From contig JAFGXK010000332.1 in assembly GCA_016936695.1 (NCBI GenBank), positions 1 to 8,528 of the forward strand: 8,528 nucleotides of DNA. Direction: 5' to 3'. Source of the DNA: Bacteroidales bacterium. Its GTDB lineage: Bacteria; Bacteroidota; Bacteroidia; Bacteroidales; VadinHA17. The notes under the pieces are model-generated. The model saw nothing but the letters and a program-made list of their open reading frames with translations, made no database searches and had not been told where the DNA came from. Below, piece after piece: positions 1-5,414 of the stretch. The position numbers and the translations under genes were made by a program. The first letter of the stretch is position 1; each line of letters starts with the position of its first letter.

Positions 1-607
1 TTATGCAGTTACAAAAGGGCGTGGCGGCCTGGGATGTGTTATTGCTTTTGCCGCCGGCAACGGGAATGAGGCCTGCACCTATGACGGCTATGCAAGCTAT
101 CCGAAGGTGATGGCAGTGGCCGCATGCAACGACAGGGGAAAAAGATGCATTTACAGCGATTACGGAAAAGAGATATGGTGCTCCTTTCCCAGCAGCGATC
201 TTGGCTATGAACCCTTTAACCACCCTGAACCCCTTACTCCCGGAATTTATACGACCGACAGGACAGGAAGGGCAGGCTACAACTCAAAAGGAGATTACAC
301 TGACAGCTTCGGAGGTACATCAGGCTCATGCCCCGGAGCCGCCGGAACTGCTGCACTTATCCTTTCAGTTGATCAGAATCTTACCTGGGAACAGGTCAGG
401 CGCATCATCAGGGATACCTGCGATAAAATTGATCTTGCCGGAGGGGATTATGATTCCGAAGGACACAGCAATCTTTACGGATTCGGTCGGATCAACGCCG
501 AAAAGGCAGTTCTGATGGCTCTCTCGCTTAAATCAGCATCATCAGACGGCAGGCAACAACAACCGCGGAGGAGAAAAGCCGGTGCGGAACGAAAAATCAA
601 TGCCTAA
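1..607 (+). CDS. S8 (subtilisin-like) serine peptidase, C-terminal part, truncated by window edge
   Basis: The reading frame enters at base 2 and stops with TAA at 605-607, so the N-terminus, with the expected catalytic Asp and His, lies outside the window. Two family landmarks are visible. AAGNGN (Asn codon 59-61) matches the oxyanion-hole block of subtilases. GGTSGSCPGAAGTAALIL carries the nucleophile Ser (codon 320-322), matching the usual GTSMAxPhvaG block with Ser-Cys-Pro in place of the common Ala-Pro-His. The next stretch, ending in YGFGRINAEKAV, is the normal closing helix of the fold. The last 35 or so residues are polar and Arg/Lys/Gln-rich, with no sorting domain of the Por type. 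A four-helix membrane protein starts 11 bases downstream, so the two are probably co-transcribed. Family assignment is secure; substrate and location cannot be told from the fragment. Confidence 0.9.
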   Translation, partial: YAVTKGRGGLGCVIAFAAGNGNEACTYDGYASYPKVMAVAACNDRGKRCIYSDYGKEIWCSFPSSDLGYEPFNHPEPLTPGIYTTDRTGRAGYNSKGDYTDSFGGTSGSCPGAAGTAALILSVDQNLTWEQVRRIIRDTCDKIDLAGGDYDSEGHSNLYGFGRINAEKAVLMALSLKSASSDGRQQQPRRRKAGAERKINA

Positions 608-618
608 CTTTCCATAAC

Positions 619-1056
619 ATGAGCAGACAGATTATTTCATCGGCTGATATCCGGCGCATGAGCCAGATCCAGTCAGAAAACAAAAACACCGGACAGGCAG
701 TTTTCCAGGCAACCCGCGACACATACTCTGACCGGTTGTTTAAATACATTCCGGCCGAGATTGTTGCCGGATATATTTTCGCAGCCGGGATGCTGGAGAA
801 CCTTACAAAGGCTGGCGAGATCAGTGTTTTTCAGTGGGGATTGTTCCTGATCTTCCTTATACTGACACCTCTCTACCTGTGGAGAATCCAGAAGGTGCAG
901 AAAATAAGCCAGCATATCATTTCAGCACTCTCATTCGTGGTTTGGGTTTTTGCCCTTGGCGGACCGTTCTCACTGTTCAGTTGGTACAATCCTGTTTACG
1001 GAGCAGTTCTTCTGCCTGTTTTCACTCTGGCCGTGGCAATAGTTGAAGCGGATTAA
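619..1056 (+). CDS. Four-helix membrane protein paired with the S8 protease
   Basis: A 145-residue protein of unrecognised function. Residues 1-42 are polar and Ser/Gln/Arg-rich and would lie in solution. Four hydrophobic segments follow at about 44-60 (after KYIPAE), 72-88, 100-117 and 124-142. Short basic loops (RIQKVQK, about 89-95) place the first interhelical loops. There is no signal peptide and no catalytic motif that I recognise. The KYIPAE entry into helix 1 and the WVFALGGPF stretch in helix 3 look like family signatures, but I cannot name the family with certainty. The gene begins 11 bases after the protease stop with no promoter or good Shine-Dalgarno site in the gap, which fits a two-gene operon. 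A role in anchoring or controlling the protease is inference from position only. Confidence 0.75.
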   Translation: MSRQIISSADIRRMSQIQSENKNTGQAVFQATRDTYSDRLFKYIPAEIVAGYIFAAGMLENLTKAGEISVFQWGLFLIFLILTPLYLWRIQKVQKISQHIISALSFVVWVFALGGPFSLFSWYNPVYGAVLLPVFTLAVAIVEAD

Positions 1057-1106
1057 CATTAGTTAAGGGCTGCTGACTTTCAAAGCTTATCCCGGGATAT
1101 TTTTGA

Positions 1107-1128
1107 CAGTGTTTTGCTTAAAAAACTG
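1107..1128. terminator. Weak AT-rich stem-loop between convergent genes
   Basis: CAGT-g-TTTT (1107-1115) pairs with AAAA-a-ACTG (1120-1128) across a GCTT loop, giving nine positions with one mismatch. It lies in the 95-base gap between the converging ends of the membrane protein gene and the DUF2905 gene, where a bidirectional terminator would be expected. The stem is poor in GC and has no clear T-run after it, so this is a tentative call. Confidence 0.25.
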
Positions 1129-1151
1129 ACCTGGATGCTCACGGTATTTTA

Positions 1152-1373
1152 TCAGAAAAGTTTTCTCAATATCCACAGGATCAATGAAACGATAACGCTG
1201 AATAAAATCATAGTTGTAATCGGGAAATAAAACCTTGCATTTTCCTTCTCAACCCTGATATCCCCCGGAAGGCGTCCGATCCAGCCCAGCTTGTCGCCGG
1301 CCAACAAGACCACCAGGCCTGCTATTACCAGGAAGACACCTGCAATGATAAGAATCTTTCCTAGTTGTGGCAT
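1152..1373 (-). CDS. DUF2905 family small membrane protein
   Basis: A 73-residue protein with two membrane helices (about 5-25 and 52-69). The connecting loop GRLPGDIRVEKENARFYF (about 33-50) is the signature of the DUF2905 family: the GRLPGDI turn followed by a basic/acidic strand and the FYFP entry into helix 2. Length is normal for the family and the gene appears intact. The start at 1373 is the only sensible ATG. The stop is TGA followed at once by an in-frame TAA, so termination is doubly secured. It is divergent from the CBM9-like gene, with 117 bases between the two start codons. The biochemical function of DUF2905 proteins is unknown to me. Confidence 0.9.
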   Translation of the reverse strand: MPQLGKILIIAGVFLVIAGLVVLLAGDKLGWIGRLPGDIRVEKENARFYFPITTMILFSVIVSLILWILRKLF

Positions 1374-1411
1374 TTCCGCAGATTTTGGATTTAAATATAC
1401 TAATAAAACAG

Positions 1412-1440
1412 AAGACAGAACTTTGAAGACAATCTGTCTT
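1412..1440. promoter_or_regulatory. Inverted repeat, candidate operator in divergent intergenic region
   Basis: AAGACAGA (1412-1419) and TCTGTCTT (1433-1440) form a perfect 8-base inverted repeat with half-sites 21 bases apart, two helical turns. A third copy of the core, GAAGACA, lies between them at 1425-1431. The repeat spans the -33 element of the promoter proposed for the CBM9-like gene, so a bound dimer would block or position the polymerase. The same site lies upstream of the divergent DUF2905 gene. No regulator gene is visible nearby. Confidence 0.4.
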
Positions 1441-1452
1441 TGACTATCTTTC
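1422..1452 (+). promoter_or_regulatory. Bacteroidetes-type promoter for the CBM9-like gene
   Basis: TTTG at 1422-1425, then 19 bases, then TATCTTTC at 1445-1452. This matches the Bacteroidetes -33 (TTTG) fully and the -7 (TAnnTTTG) at five of its six fixed bases. Transcription would start near 1459, giving a leader of about 32 bases before the ATG at 1491. This argues against the longer reading frame that opens at 1440, which would begin upstream of the transcript. Confidence 0.5.
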
Positions 1453-1490
1453 AGCCGATGATAAAAATCAGTACCAATAAATACAAAAGA

Positions 1491-2225
1491 ATGAAAAAGA
1501 TAGCAGTATTATTTCTGACGGTCCTTGTAACATCCGCGGCTGCTGTCCAGGTAAGCTTTGGACATGGCAATGCAGGTGAGAATGATGCACTTGTTATCCG
1601 TAAATGCACGGATTTTAACGTTACCGGCGATGGAACCAATGATCAGTGGAAAAAGACTGATTGGGTATTTCTCAGCCATCAGGGCTCTGATTTCATCGAT
1701 TATAAGACCAGGGTTAAAGTGCTGAGTTCTCCGGCAGGGATATATTTTCTCTTCGATTGCGAGGATGAAAAGCTGACTACGACTCTTAAAGGCGACAATC
1801 TCAATCTGTGGGAAGAGGATGTGGTTGAGGTATTTCTGTGGACTGCAGAACATTTCCCTGTATATTTCGAGTATGAAGTTTCACCGATGAATTACGAACT
1901 GCCTATTCTTGTTCCCAATTACAAGGGGAAATTCCTCGGCTGGCTGCCATGGAAATATGAAGGCGATAAAAAGGTTGTTCACGCCACTTCGGTCAGGGGA
2001 GGAGAGAAGGTTAGCGGAGGTAAGGTCACCGCCTGGACTGCTGAGTTCTTCATACCCTACAAGCTCCTTGAACCATTGCCTCAGGTCCCGCCGGAACCTG
2101 GCACCAGGTGGAGGGCAAATATGTACAGGATCGATTACGACAAAGGCGCTGCCCATTTTTCATGGAAGAAGACTTCAGGCACTTTTCACGATCATAAAAA
2201 TTTCGGGACTTTTATCTTTGAATAG
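1491..2225 (+). CDS. Secreted carbohydrate-binding family 9-like (CBM9/DOMON-type) protein
   Basis: A 244-residue protein starting MKKIAVLFLT, a typical Sec signal peptide (about 1-24, K-K then a hydrophobic core ending VSFG). The in-frame ATG at 1491 is preferred because the upstream extension lies before the predicted transcription start and would bury the signal peptide. The mature chain is essentially one CBM9-like beta-sandwich. It has an opening strand with GDGTNDQW (about 46-53), a TRVKVLSSPAGIYFLF strand pair (73-88), and the family hallmark LWEEDVVEVFL (106-116) followed by YFEYEVSP. AWTAEFFIPYKLL (181-193) and the closing FHDHKNFGTFIFE (232-244) complete the fold. There is no attached enzyme domain, so it may be a stand-alone sugar- or ligand-binding periplasmic protein; some relatives bind haem or other ligands. 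It converges on the ankyrin gene, with 23 bases between the stops. Confidence 0.85.
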   Translation: MKKIAVLFLTVLVTSAAAVQVSFGHGNAGENDALVIRKCTDFNVTGDGTNDQWKKTDWVFLSHQGSDFIDYKTRVKVLSSPAGIYFLFDCEDEKLTTTLKGDNLNLWEEDVVEVFLWTAEHFPVYFEYEVSPMNYELPILVPNYKGKFLGWLPWKYEGDKKVVHATSVRGGEKVSGGKVTAWTAEFFIPYKLLEPLPQVPPEPGTRWRANMYRIDYDKGAAHFSWKKTSGTFHDHKNFGTFIFE

Positions 2226-2248
2226 TCCGGACGAACACCCGGCTGATT

Positions 2249-3610
2249 CTACTGATGGATATTGCTCTTCTTCAGGTTTGCCTCGAGAAGGTTCCTTAGT
2301 TCAGTGCTTTTTGCATAGTCAATGGCAGTCTTTCCGCTATTGTCCTTCAGACCGGGATTGGCTCCCCTTTCCAGAAGCATTTTGACGATATCAGTGTGCC
2401 CGTTCATCGATGCAACCATTAGATCGGTGTATTTTGCAGTTTTATGGAGATCTATCCTGGCAGTCTTTTTCAGGAAGACCTTTACAACTGCTACCTGTCC
2501 GCTCCTGAACGCTTTTATAAAGGCAGTGGCTCTGTCGGAATTGGCAATAACATCATCAAGCGACCCTTTACGGTCAGCAATGTTGACCGCCTCCAGGACT
2601 CCGTCCTCGCGGGTGGCTACCATGGCTGTCAGGTTATCACTGAAGCTGAAATCCTCGTTGTAACCCTTGTAAAGCTTTCTGCTGATACTGTCTGCTATCT
2701 CATCCCTGGCGGTTATAACCAGTGCGCTTGTTCCATCAGTGTCGAGCGAATCGGGTCTGGCTCCTTTCTCCAGGAGGGTTTTCACAATACCGGTATGACC
2801 GTTCATCGCGGCCAGGAAAAGTGCGTTTGACCCGTCAGCAGACTTCAGGTTGATATCTGCACCTGAAGCCATCAGCAGTTTTGCGTAATCAGTCTGACCG
2901 AGCATGGCGGCAGTCATCAGTGCCGAAGTTCCACTGTTGTCACTGAGATTGGGATCCGCGCCGCTGTCGAGCAGAAGCATGGCTGCATAAGTGTTCCCGA
3001 ACAGCGATGCCTGAATCAGGGCAGTGGTCCCGTTCCTGAAATCCTGCATGTTCGGATCAGCTCCGTTGGCAAGCAGAAGGGAAACTATCTCCTCATGCCC
3101 GTTCTGGGATGCCAGCATCAATGCTGTATATCCGTCGGCTGCCTGAAGATCAGGCTTTGCCCCCTTAAAAAGAAGCAGCCTGACAACTTCGAGGTGTCCG
3201 TTCTGGGAAGCCATCATCAGTGCATTTGTTCCGTCGAGTGCCTTGATCTCAGGGTCAAATCCCCTTTCGAGCATCATCTTAACGATCCTGTCGTGACCGT
3301 TGTAGGCGGCAAACATGCCGGAGGTGGCCCCGTCAATTGCCTGGATGTTGGGATCTGCCCCCCTGCGGAGAAGTATCCTGCAGGCCCTGGCGTATCCCTG
3401 CGAAGCAGCATACATAAGCAGACTCCTGTCGTACATGTCGGTGTAATTGACATTATTCATCGATTTGGCCAGCTCGACTGTGCTTGATATATCTGCTGCC
3501 TTCTTCTGGCGTGCCATGGATTTTGTCAGGGGTGTGTCCTGGGCCCCGGTTTCCGGCATTACGCACAGAAGTGAAATTACTGTTAGTAGGATTATTTGTC
3601 CGGCTTTCAT
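2249..3610 (-). CDS. Exported ankyrin-repeat protein
   Basis: A 453-residue protein with a Sec signal peptide (MKAGQIILLTVISLLCVMPETGAQ, cleavage about residue 23) followed by about ten ankyrin repeats. Clear repeats run from about 59 to 292, seven copies of the 33-residue pattern DGxxALMxAxxxGHxxIVxxLLxxGAxPxxx. Residues 293-355 are degenerate: DGTSALVITARDE begins a repeat, but the second helix and turn are lost and a longer insert follows. Repeats resume at about 359-391, 392-425 and 426-445. No enzyme domain is fused. Ankyrin stacks bind protein partners; here the leader places it in the periplasm or outside the cell. The start codon at 3610 is well placed for the leader. It lies downstream of the interrupted membrane gene on the same strand, separated by 172 bases in which I see no convincing promoter or terminator. 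Confidence 0.9.
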   Translation of the reverse strand: MKAGQIILLTVISLLCVMPETGAQDTPLTKSMARQKKAADISSTVELAKSMNNVNYTDMYDRSLLMYAASQGYARACRILLRRGADPNIQAIDGATSGMFAAYNGHDRIVKMMLERGFDPEIKALDGTNALMMASQNGHLEVVRLLLFKGAKPDLQAADGYTALMLASQNGHEEIVSLLLANGADPNMQDFRNGTTALIQASLFGNTYAAMLLLDSGADPNLSDNSGTSALMTAAMLGQTDYAKLLMASGADINLKSADGSNALFLAAMNGHTGIVKTLLEKGARPDSLDTDGTSALVITARDEIADSISRKLYKGYNEDFSFSDNLTAMVATREDGVLEAVNIADRKGSLDDVIANSDRATAFIKAFRSGQVAVVKVFLKKTARIDLHKTAKYTDLMVASMNGHTDIVKMLLERGANPGLKDNSGKTAIDYAKSTELRNLLEANLKKSNIHQ

Positions 3611-3782
3611 ATTATAGTAGAAAAAACTTGTATGTTATTCAGCCAATAAACAAATAAAATGCACGATTGTTCTGCCAGTTATTGTCTGTTGACAGAAACT
3701 ATAAAGTTACAAAACAATAGAAAGAAAATCAAGCCGGAGTCAATCAGGATGCATACGAAATCGGCTTCAATTCCTATACTTA

Positions 3783-4463
3783 TTACCTGGTTGTTTCCGG
3801 ATCCGGAAGAATTGAGGGATTCAGAAAGATCAGGAAGAAAATCATTGCAAATGAAACCTCATGCAGTTTACTGTCGCGGTACATCTGAATCAGCAGTATC
3901 ATCAGCGTAACAACAACTATGACTATTATGTGCTGAATACGGGGAACTGGTACGCAGAATCTGTCGTTCAGTCTTCTGACTGCCGGTACCTTCAGCACCA
4001 GAGGCCTTCAGAACAGGAAATAAATGCTCATAACCACAAACAGCAGACTCGAAAAGATGATCTTGTTGACGCTGTGTCCGCCAACAACCAGGTTGTGGAG
4101 GTTCGTTTCAGCCTGCTTGTTGTGAGTTAGAAAGAAATCACTGCTTTCGATGCCGAAGATCCTTTGTCCCCAGCTTATTTCATCTCCGGCTGCAAAGAAG
4201 AAAAGGAAAGCCAGCAGAGCCCAGATGAGCACTCCGATGTATTTTCCGGAGGCACGGTACAGAAACGCCCTGTAAATGCAGACCAGACTCGACAGAAACA
4301 GGAAGAATACGGTTGTGTATTCAACAAATCCATCTTCCCTGACAAGCTGTTGAAATGCTTCCTCGTCAGGAAGATACCTGAGGTACAAGGCATATGATAT
4401 GATAAGAATCAGGGCAGTGCTTACCAGCACCTCAATGCCCCGGATAATTTTTACATTATTCAT
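3783..4463 (-). pseudogene. Conserved polytopic membrane protein interrupted by an in-frame TGA
   Basis: The frame opens at ATG 4463 and runs 151 codons to TGA at 4008-4010. It then continues in the same frame for 74 more codons to TAA at 3783-3785. The first part carries the block GDEISWGQRIFGIES (about 93-107) and ETNLHNL (119-125), the core of a conserved membrane protein family of unknown function, with helices at about 10-28, 50-66, 77-92 and 134-151. The part after the TGA, RFCVPVPR, then two further helices and a closing FFLIFLNP, matches what I recall as the C-terminus of the same family. Full length would be about 226 residues, normal for it. No frameshift is needed: one base change in the TGA (for example to TGG, CGA or TTA) restores the gene. 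It may be a nonsense allele, a sequencing error or read-through. TGA is used as a true stop elsewhere in the window. Confidence 0.7.
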
Positions 4464-4483
4464 GGGTCGGTGAATTGAGATGG

Positions 4484-4500
4484 CAAAAATACCAAAAATA
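4484..4500 (-). promoter_or_regulatory. Tandem -7 elements upstream of the interrupted membrane gene
   Basis: On the minus strand TATTTTTG occurs twice, at 4500-4493 and 4491-4484, each a full match to TAnnTTTG. Start from the nearer one would fall near 4477, leaving a leader of about 14 bases. No good TTTG lies at the right distance (only ATTG at 4517-4514, 22 bases above the nearer copy), so the call rests on the -7 alone. Confidence 0.35.
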
Positions 4501-4562
4501 ATCCTGTCGGAGACAATGCAGGAGATCAGTGGTAAAAGCGAAATCGAAAAATAACCGGATTA

Positions 4563-4748
4563 TCAGGCGCCCATGCTTTTTAGAGCCTCGAAAACAAGAA
4601 ATGCCGGCCAGACTATTGCTTTAAGAACACCCAGCACTCCAATCCAGAATGTGGTGGCGGTTGAAATGTAGTAAATAGCGGCTCCCAGGAGTCCGAGTCC
4701 GTAGACTGCTCCGGATGGCGCACAATTCTGATTGAATTTGTCTTTCAT
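4563..4748 (-). CDS. Conserved small two-helix membrane protein (61 residues)
   Basis: The protein starts MKDKFNQNCAPSG and has two hydrophobic helices, about 14-29 (AVYGLGLLGAAIYYIS) and 35-54 (WIGVLGVLKAIVWPAFLVFE). The APSGAVYGLG turn and the KAIVWPAFLV stretch look like conserved family signatures of a small membrane protein seen in diverse bacteria; I know no function. An upstream TTG at 4787 would extend the frame by 13 residues, but it lies inside the -7 promoter element (4785-4792), so ATG 4748 after an A-rich leader is chosen. The stop is TGA followed at once by TAA. The interrupted membrane gene begins 99 bases downstream on the same strand with its own possible -7 element. Confidence 0.75.
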   Translation of the reverse strand: MKDKFNQNCAPSGAVYGLGLLGAAIYYISTATTFWIGVLGVLKAIVWPAFLVFEALKSMGA

Positions 4749-4784
4749 GTCTTTTTTTAAGTAATACGGTAAATTTTGAAGTAC

Positions 4785-4816
4785 CAAATTTAAATCTATG
4801 AAAAGAGAAAGTCAAG
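4785..4816 (-). promoter_or_regulatory. Bacteroidetes-type promoter for the 61-residue membrane protein
   Basis: Read on the minus strand: CTTG at 4816-4813, 20 bases, then TAAATTTG at 4792-4785, a full match to TAnnTTTG with a three-of-four match at -33. Transcription would begin near 4778, about 30 bases before ATG 4748. This settles the start codon of the gene. Confidence 0.55.
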
Positions 4817-4861
4817 GAAAGCGGCAACGGAAATATGGAAAAATATAGTCACAGTGTTAGA

Positions 4862-4893
4862 AATAACGATAAAATATTATCGAATAACGATAA
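4862..4893. repeat. Three CGATAA boxes, candidate regulator binding site
   Basis: AATAACGATAA occurs at 4862-4872 and again at 4883-4893, exactly 21 bases apart. Between them TTATCG (4877-4882) forms with the first box a palindrome CGATAA-AATA-TTATCG (4867-4882). The cluster begins 46 bases upstream of the -33 of the 61-residue protein promoter, a usual place for an activator or a distal operator. The bound factor is unknown. Confidence 0.4.
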
Positions 4894-4894
4894 G

Positions 4895-4941
4895 AAACCA
4901 TATGAGAAACAACAATTATTTTACCTGAAACGATATGGTTT
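4895..4941. repeat. Nine-base inverted repeat
   Basis: AAACCATAT (4895-4903) and ATATGGTTT (4933-4941) are perfect inverted copies with a 29-base spacer. The second arm lies immediately before the first GC-rich hairpin of the array at 4949. It may mark the edge of the inserted element or be an independent site. Confidence 0.35.
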
Positions 4942-4943
4942 TC

Positions 4944-5021
4944 AGGAAGGGGGCTGAAGCCCCCGGAAGACGTGTGGGGTGTTCCAAACCGTTGGCTGAA
5001 GCCAACGGTAACAAAAAAGAA
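4944..5021 (-). repeat. Two-hairpin repeat unit, reverse copy
   Basis: Read on the minus strand this copy has TTCTT then TGTT before the B hairpin (5009-4988). A 23-base spacer with CCCC near its middle follows, then TTCC leads into the A hairpin (4964-4949). The same order and flanks occur in the forward copy at 5083-5154. Edges are approximate, set where similarity ends. Confidence 0.6.
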
Positions 5022-5082
5022 GGAGCCAGATTAACATTCCTTTAGAAAGCGACCATGTTAAGAAAAGAGATTTGCCACCAAA

Positions 5083-5154
5083 TTCTTCCTGTTGCCGTCA
5101 GCTTCAGCTGACGGTTATGAGAGTCCCCTCTCTGTTTCCGGGACTTTAGTCCCG
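5083..5154 (+). repeat. Two-hairpin repeat unit, forward copy
   Basis: TTCTT and TGTT precede the B hairpin (5095-5114). A 24-base spacer containing CCCCTCTC follows, and TTCC leads into the A hairpin (5139-5154). Relative to the reverse copy, the B stem differs at two pairs and the A stem at one, and both partners of each pair have changed, so pairing is kept. Confidence 0.6.
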
Positions 5155-5163
5155 TAATAACCC

Positions 5164-5187
5164 AAAAGGGGGCTGAAGCCCCGGAAG
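5164..5187 (-). repeat. Solo A-type hairpin
   Basis: AAGGGGGCTGAAGCCCC followed by GGAAGA repeats almost exactly the A' hairpin at 4947-4970, which has one extra C. It has no B partner on its far side. It lies 14 bases from the forward A hairpin in inverted orientation, so those two also form a close doublet. From 5188 to 5385 I see no gene and no further copy. Confidence 0.55.
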
Positions 5188-5385
5188 ATAATACCTTTGG
5201 TAAATCAAGGATCCTCCAGGGAAAAATGATTTTGCAAACCCGACATTCCAGATTTTTTCTCAGGTTAAATAAATTACAGTTGAGGTATTTGAATAAACAG
5301 AATTTGTAAAAAGGATGACCGGATTGTTTTGGAAACTGTAAGTAAAAATAAATCAGCGTTTAACATTTTTTAATAGAAAAAGTAC

Positions 5386-5393
5386 TACCTTTG
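5386..5393 (+). promoter_or_regulatory. -7 element (TACCTTTG) for the 57-residue protein
   Basis: TACCTTTG is a full match to the Bacteroidetes -7 consensus, in the TACCTTTGtggCCTTTT context often seen before strongly expressed genes in the phylum. The -33 is weak: only TTTA at 5359-5362, 23 bases away. A start near 5400 leaves about 15 bases before ATG 5415 and excludes the longer frame that opens inside the element at 5391. Confidence 0.5.
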
Positions 5394-5414
5394 TGGCCTT
5401 TTAAAAGTAAAAGC

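Larger units (their letters stand above)
4944..5187. repeat. Nested inverted array of five REP-like hairpins (composite element)
   Basis: Five short palindromes sit in 244 bases: GGGGGC-TGAA-GCCCCC (4949-4964), ACCGTTGGC-TGAA-GCCAACGGT (4988-5009), CCGTCAGC-TTCA-GCTGACGG (5095-5114), CGGGAC-TTTA-GTCCCG (5139-5154) and GGGGC-TGAA-GCCCC (5169-5182). Flanks sort them into two types, arranged A', B', B, A, A' (prime = inverted). The A'-B' and B-A spacings are 23 and 24 bases and these spacers are themselves alike when one is inverted, so 4949-5009 and 5095-5154 are inverted copies of one two-hairpin unit. The layout resembles REP doublets (REPIN/BIME), which in other bacteria are moved by RAYT transposases; no such gene is in the window. 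The array lies between two divergent promoters, while REP elements usually sit at 3' ends. Confidence 0.75.

Noticed and set aside
1440..1490. N-terminal 17-codon extension of the CBM9-like protein
   Set aside because: It starts before the predicted transcription start and precedes a complete signal peptide that begins at 1491.
3795..3808. Perfect 14-base palindrome TTCCGGATCCGGAA
   Set aside because: It lies within the final codons of the membrane protein (LPDPE region) and is explained by codon choice; nothing else marks it as a site.
3659..3910. Plus-strand 83-codon open frame
   Set aside because: It overlaps the conserved C-terminal part of the minus-strand membrane protein; the minus-strand translation has clear helices and family motifs, the plus-strand one has none.
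3960..4010. TGA at 4008-4010 as a selenocysteine codon, with the small hairpin CAGTC-AGAA-GACTG downstream on the minus strand
   Set aside because: The hairpin begins about 25 bases after the TGA and has a plain AGAA loop, unlike bacterial SECIS elements. The family has no known Cys or Sec at this membrane-helix position.
1152..4565. Reassignment of TGA to Trp in this genome
   Set aside because: TGA ends the DUF2905, 61-residue and DUF3795 genes at natural lengths; in the first two it is directly followed by TAA. Only one gene has an internal TGA.
4949..5182. CRISPR array
   Set aside because: The hairpins differ in stem sequence, alternate in strand and have uneven spacing (about 24, 86, 24 and 14 bases), with no repeat-spacer rhythm and no cas genes.
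5192..5199. TACCTTTG matching the -7 consensus
   Set aside because: No TTTG at 19-21 bases upstream (the position is inside the GGGGC hairpin) and no gene begins within 200 bases downstream.
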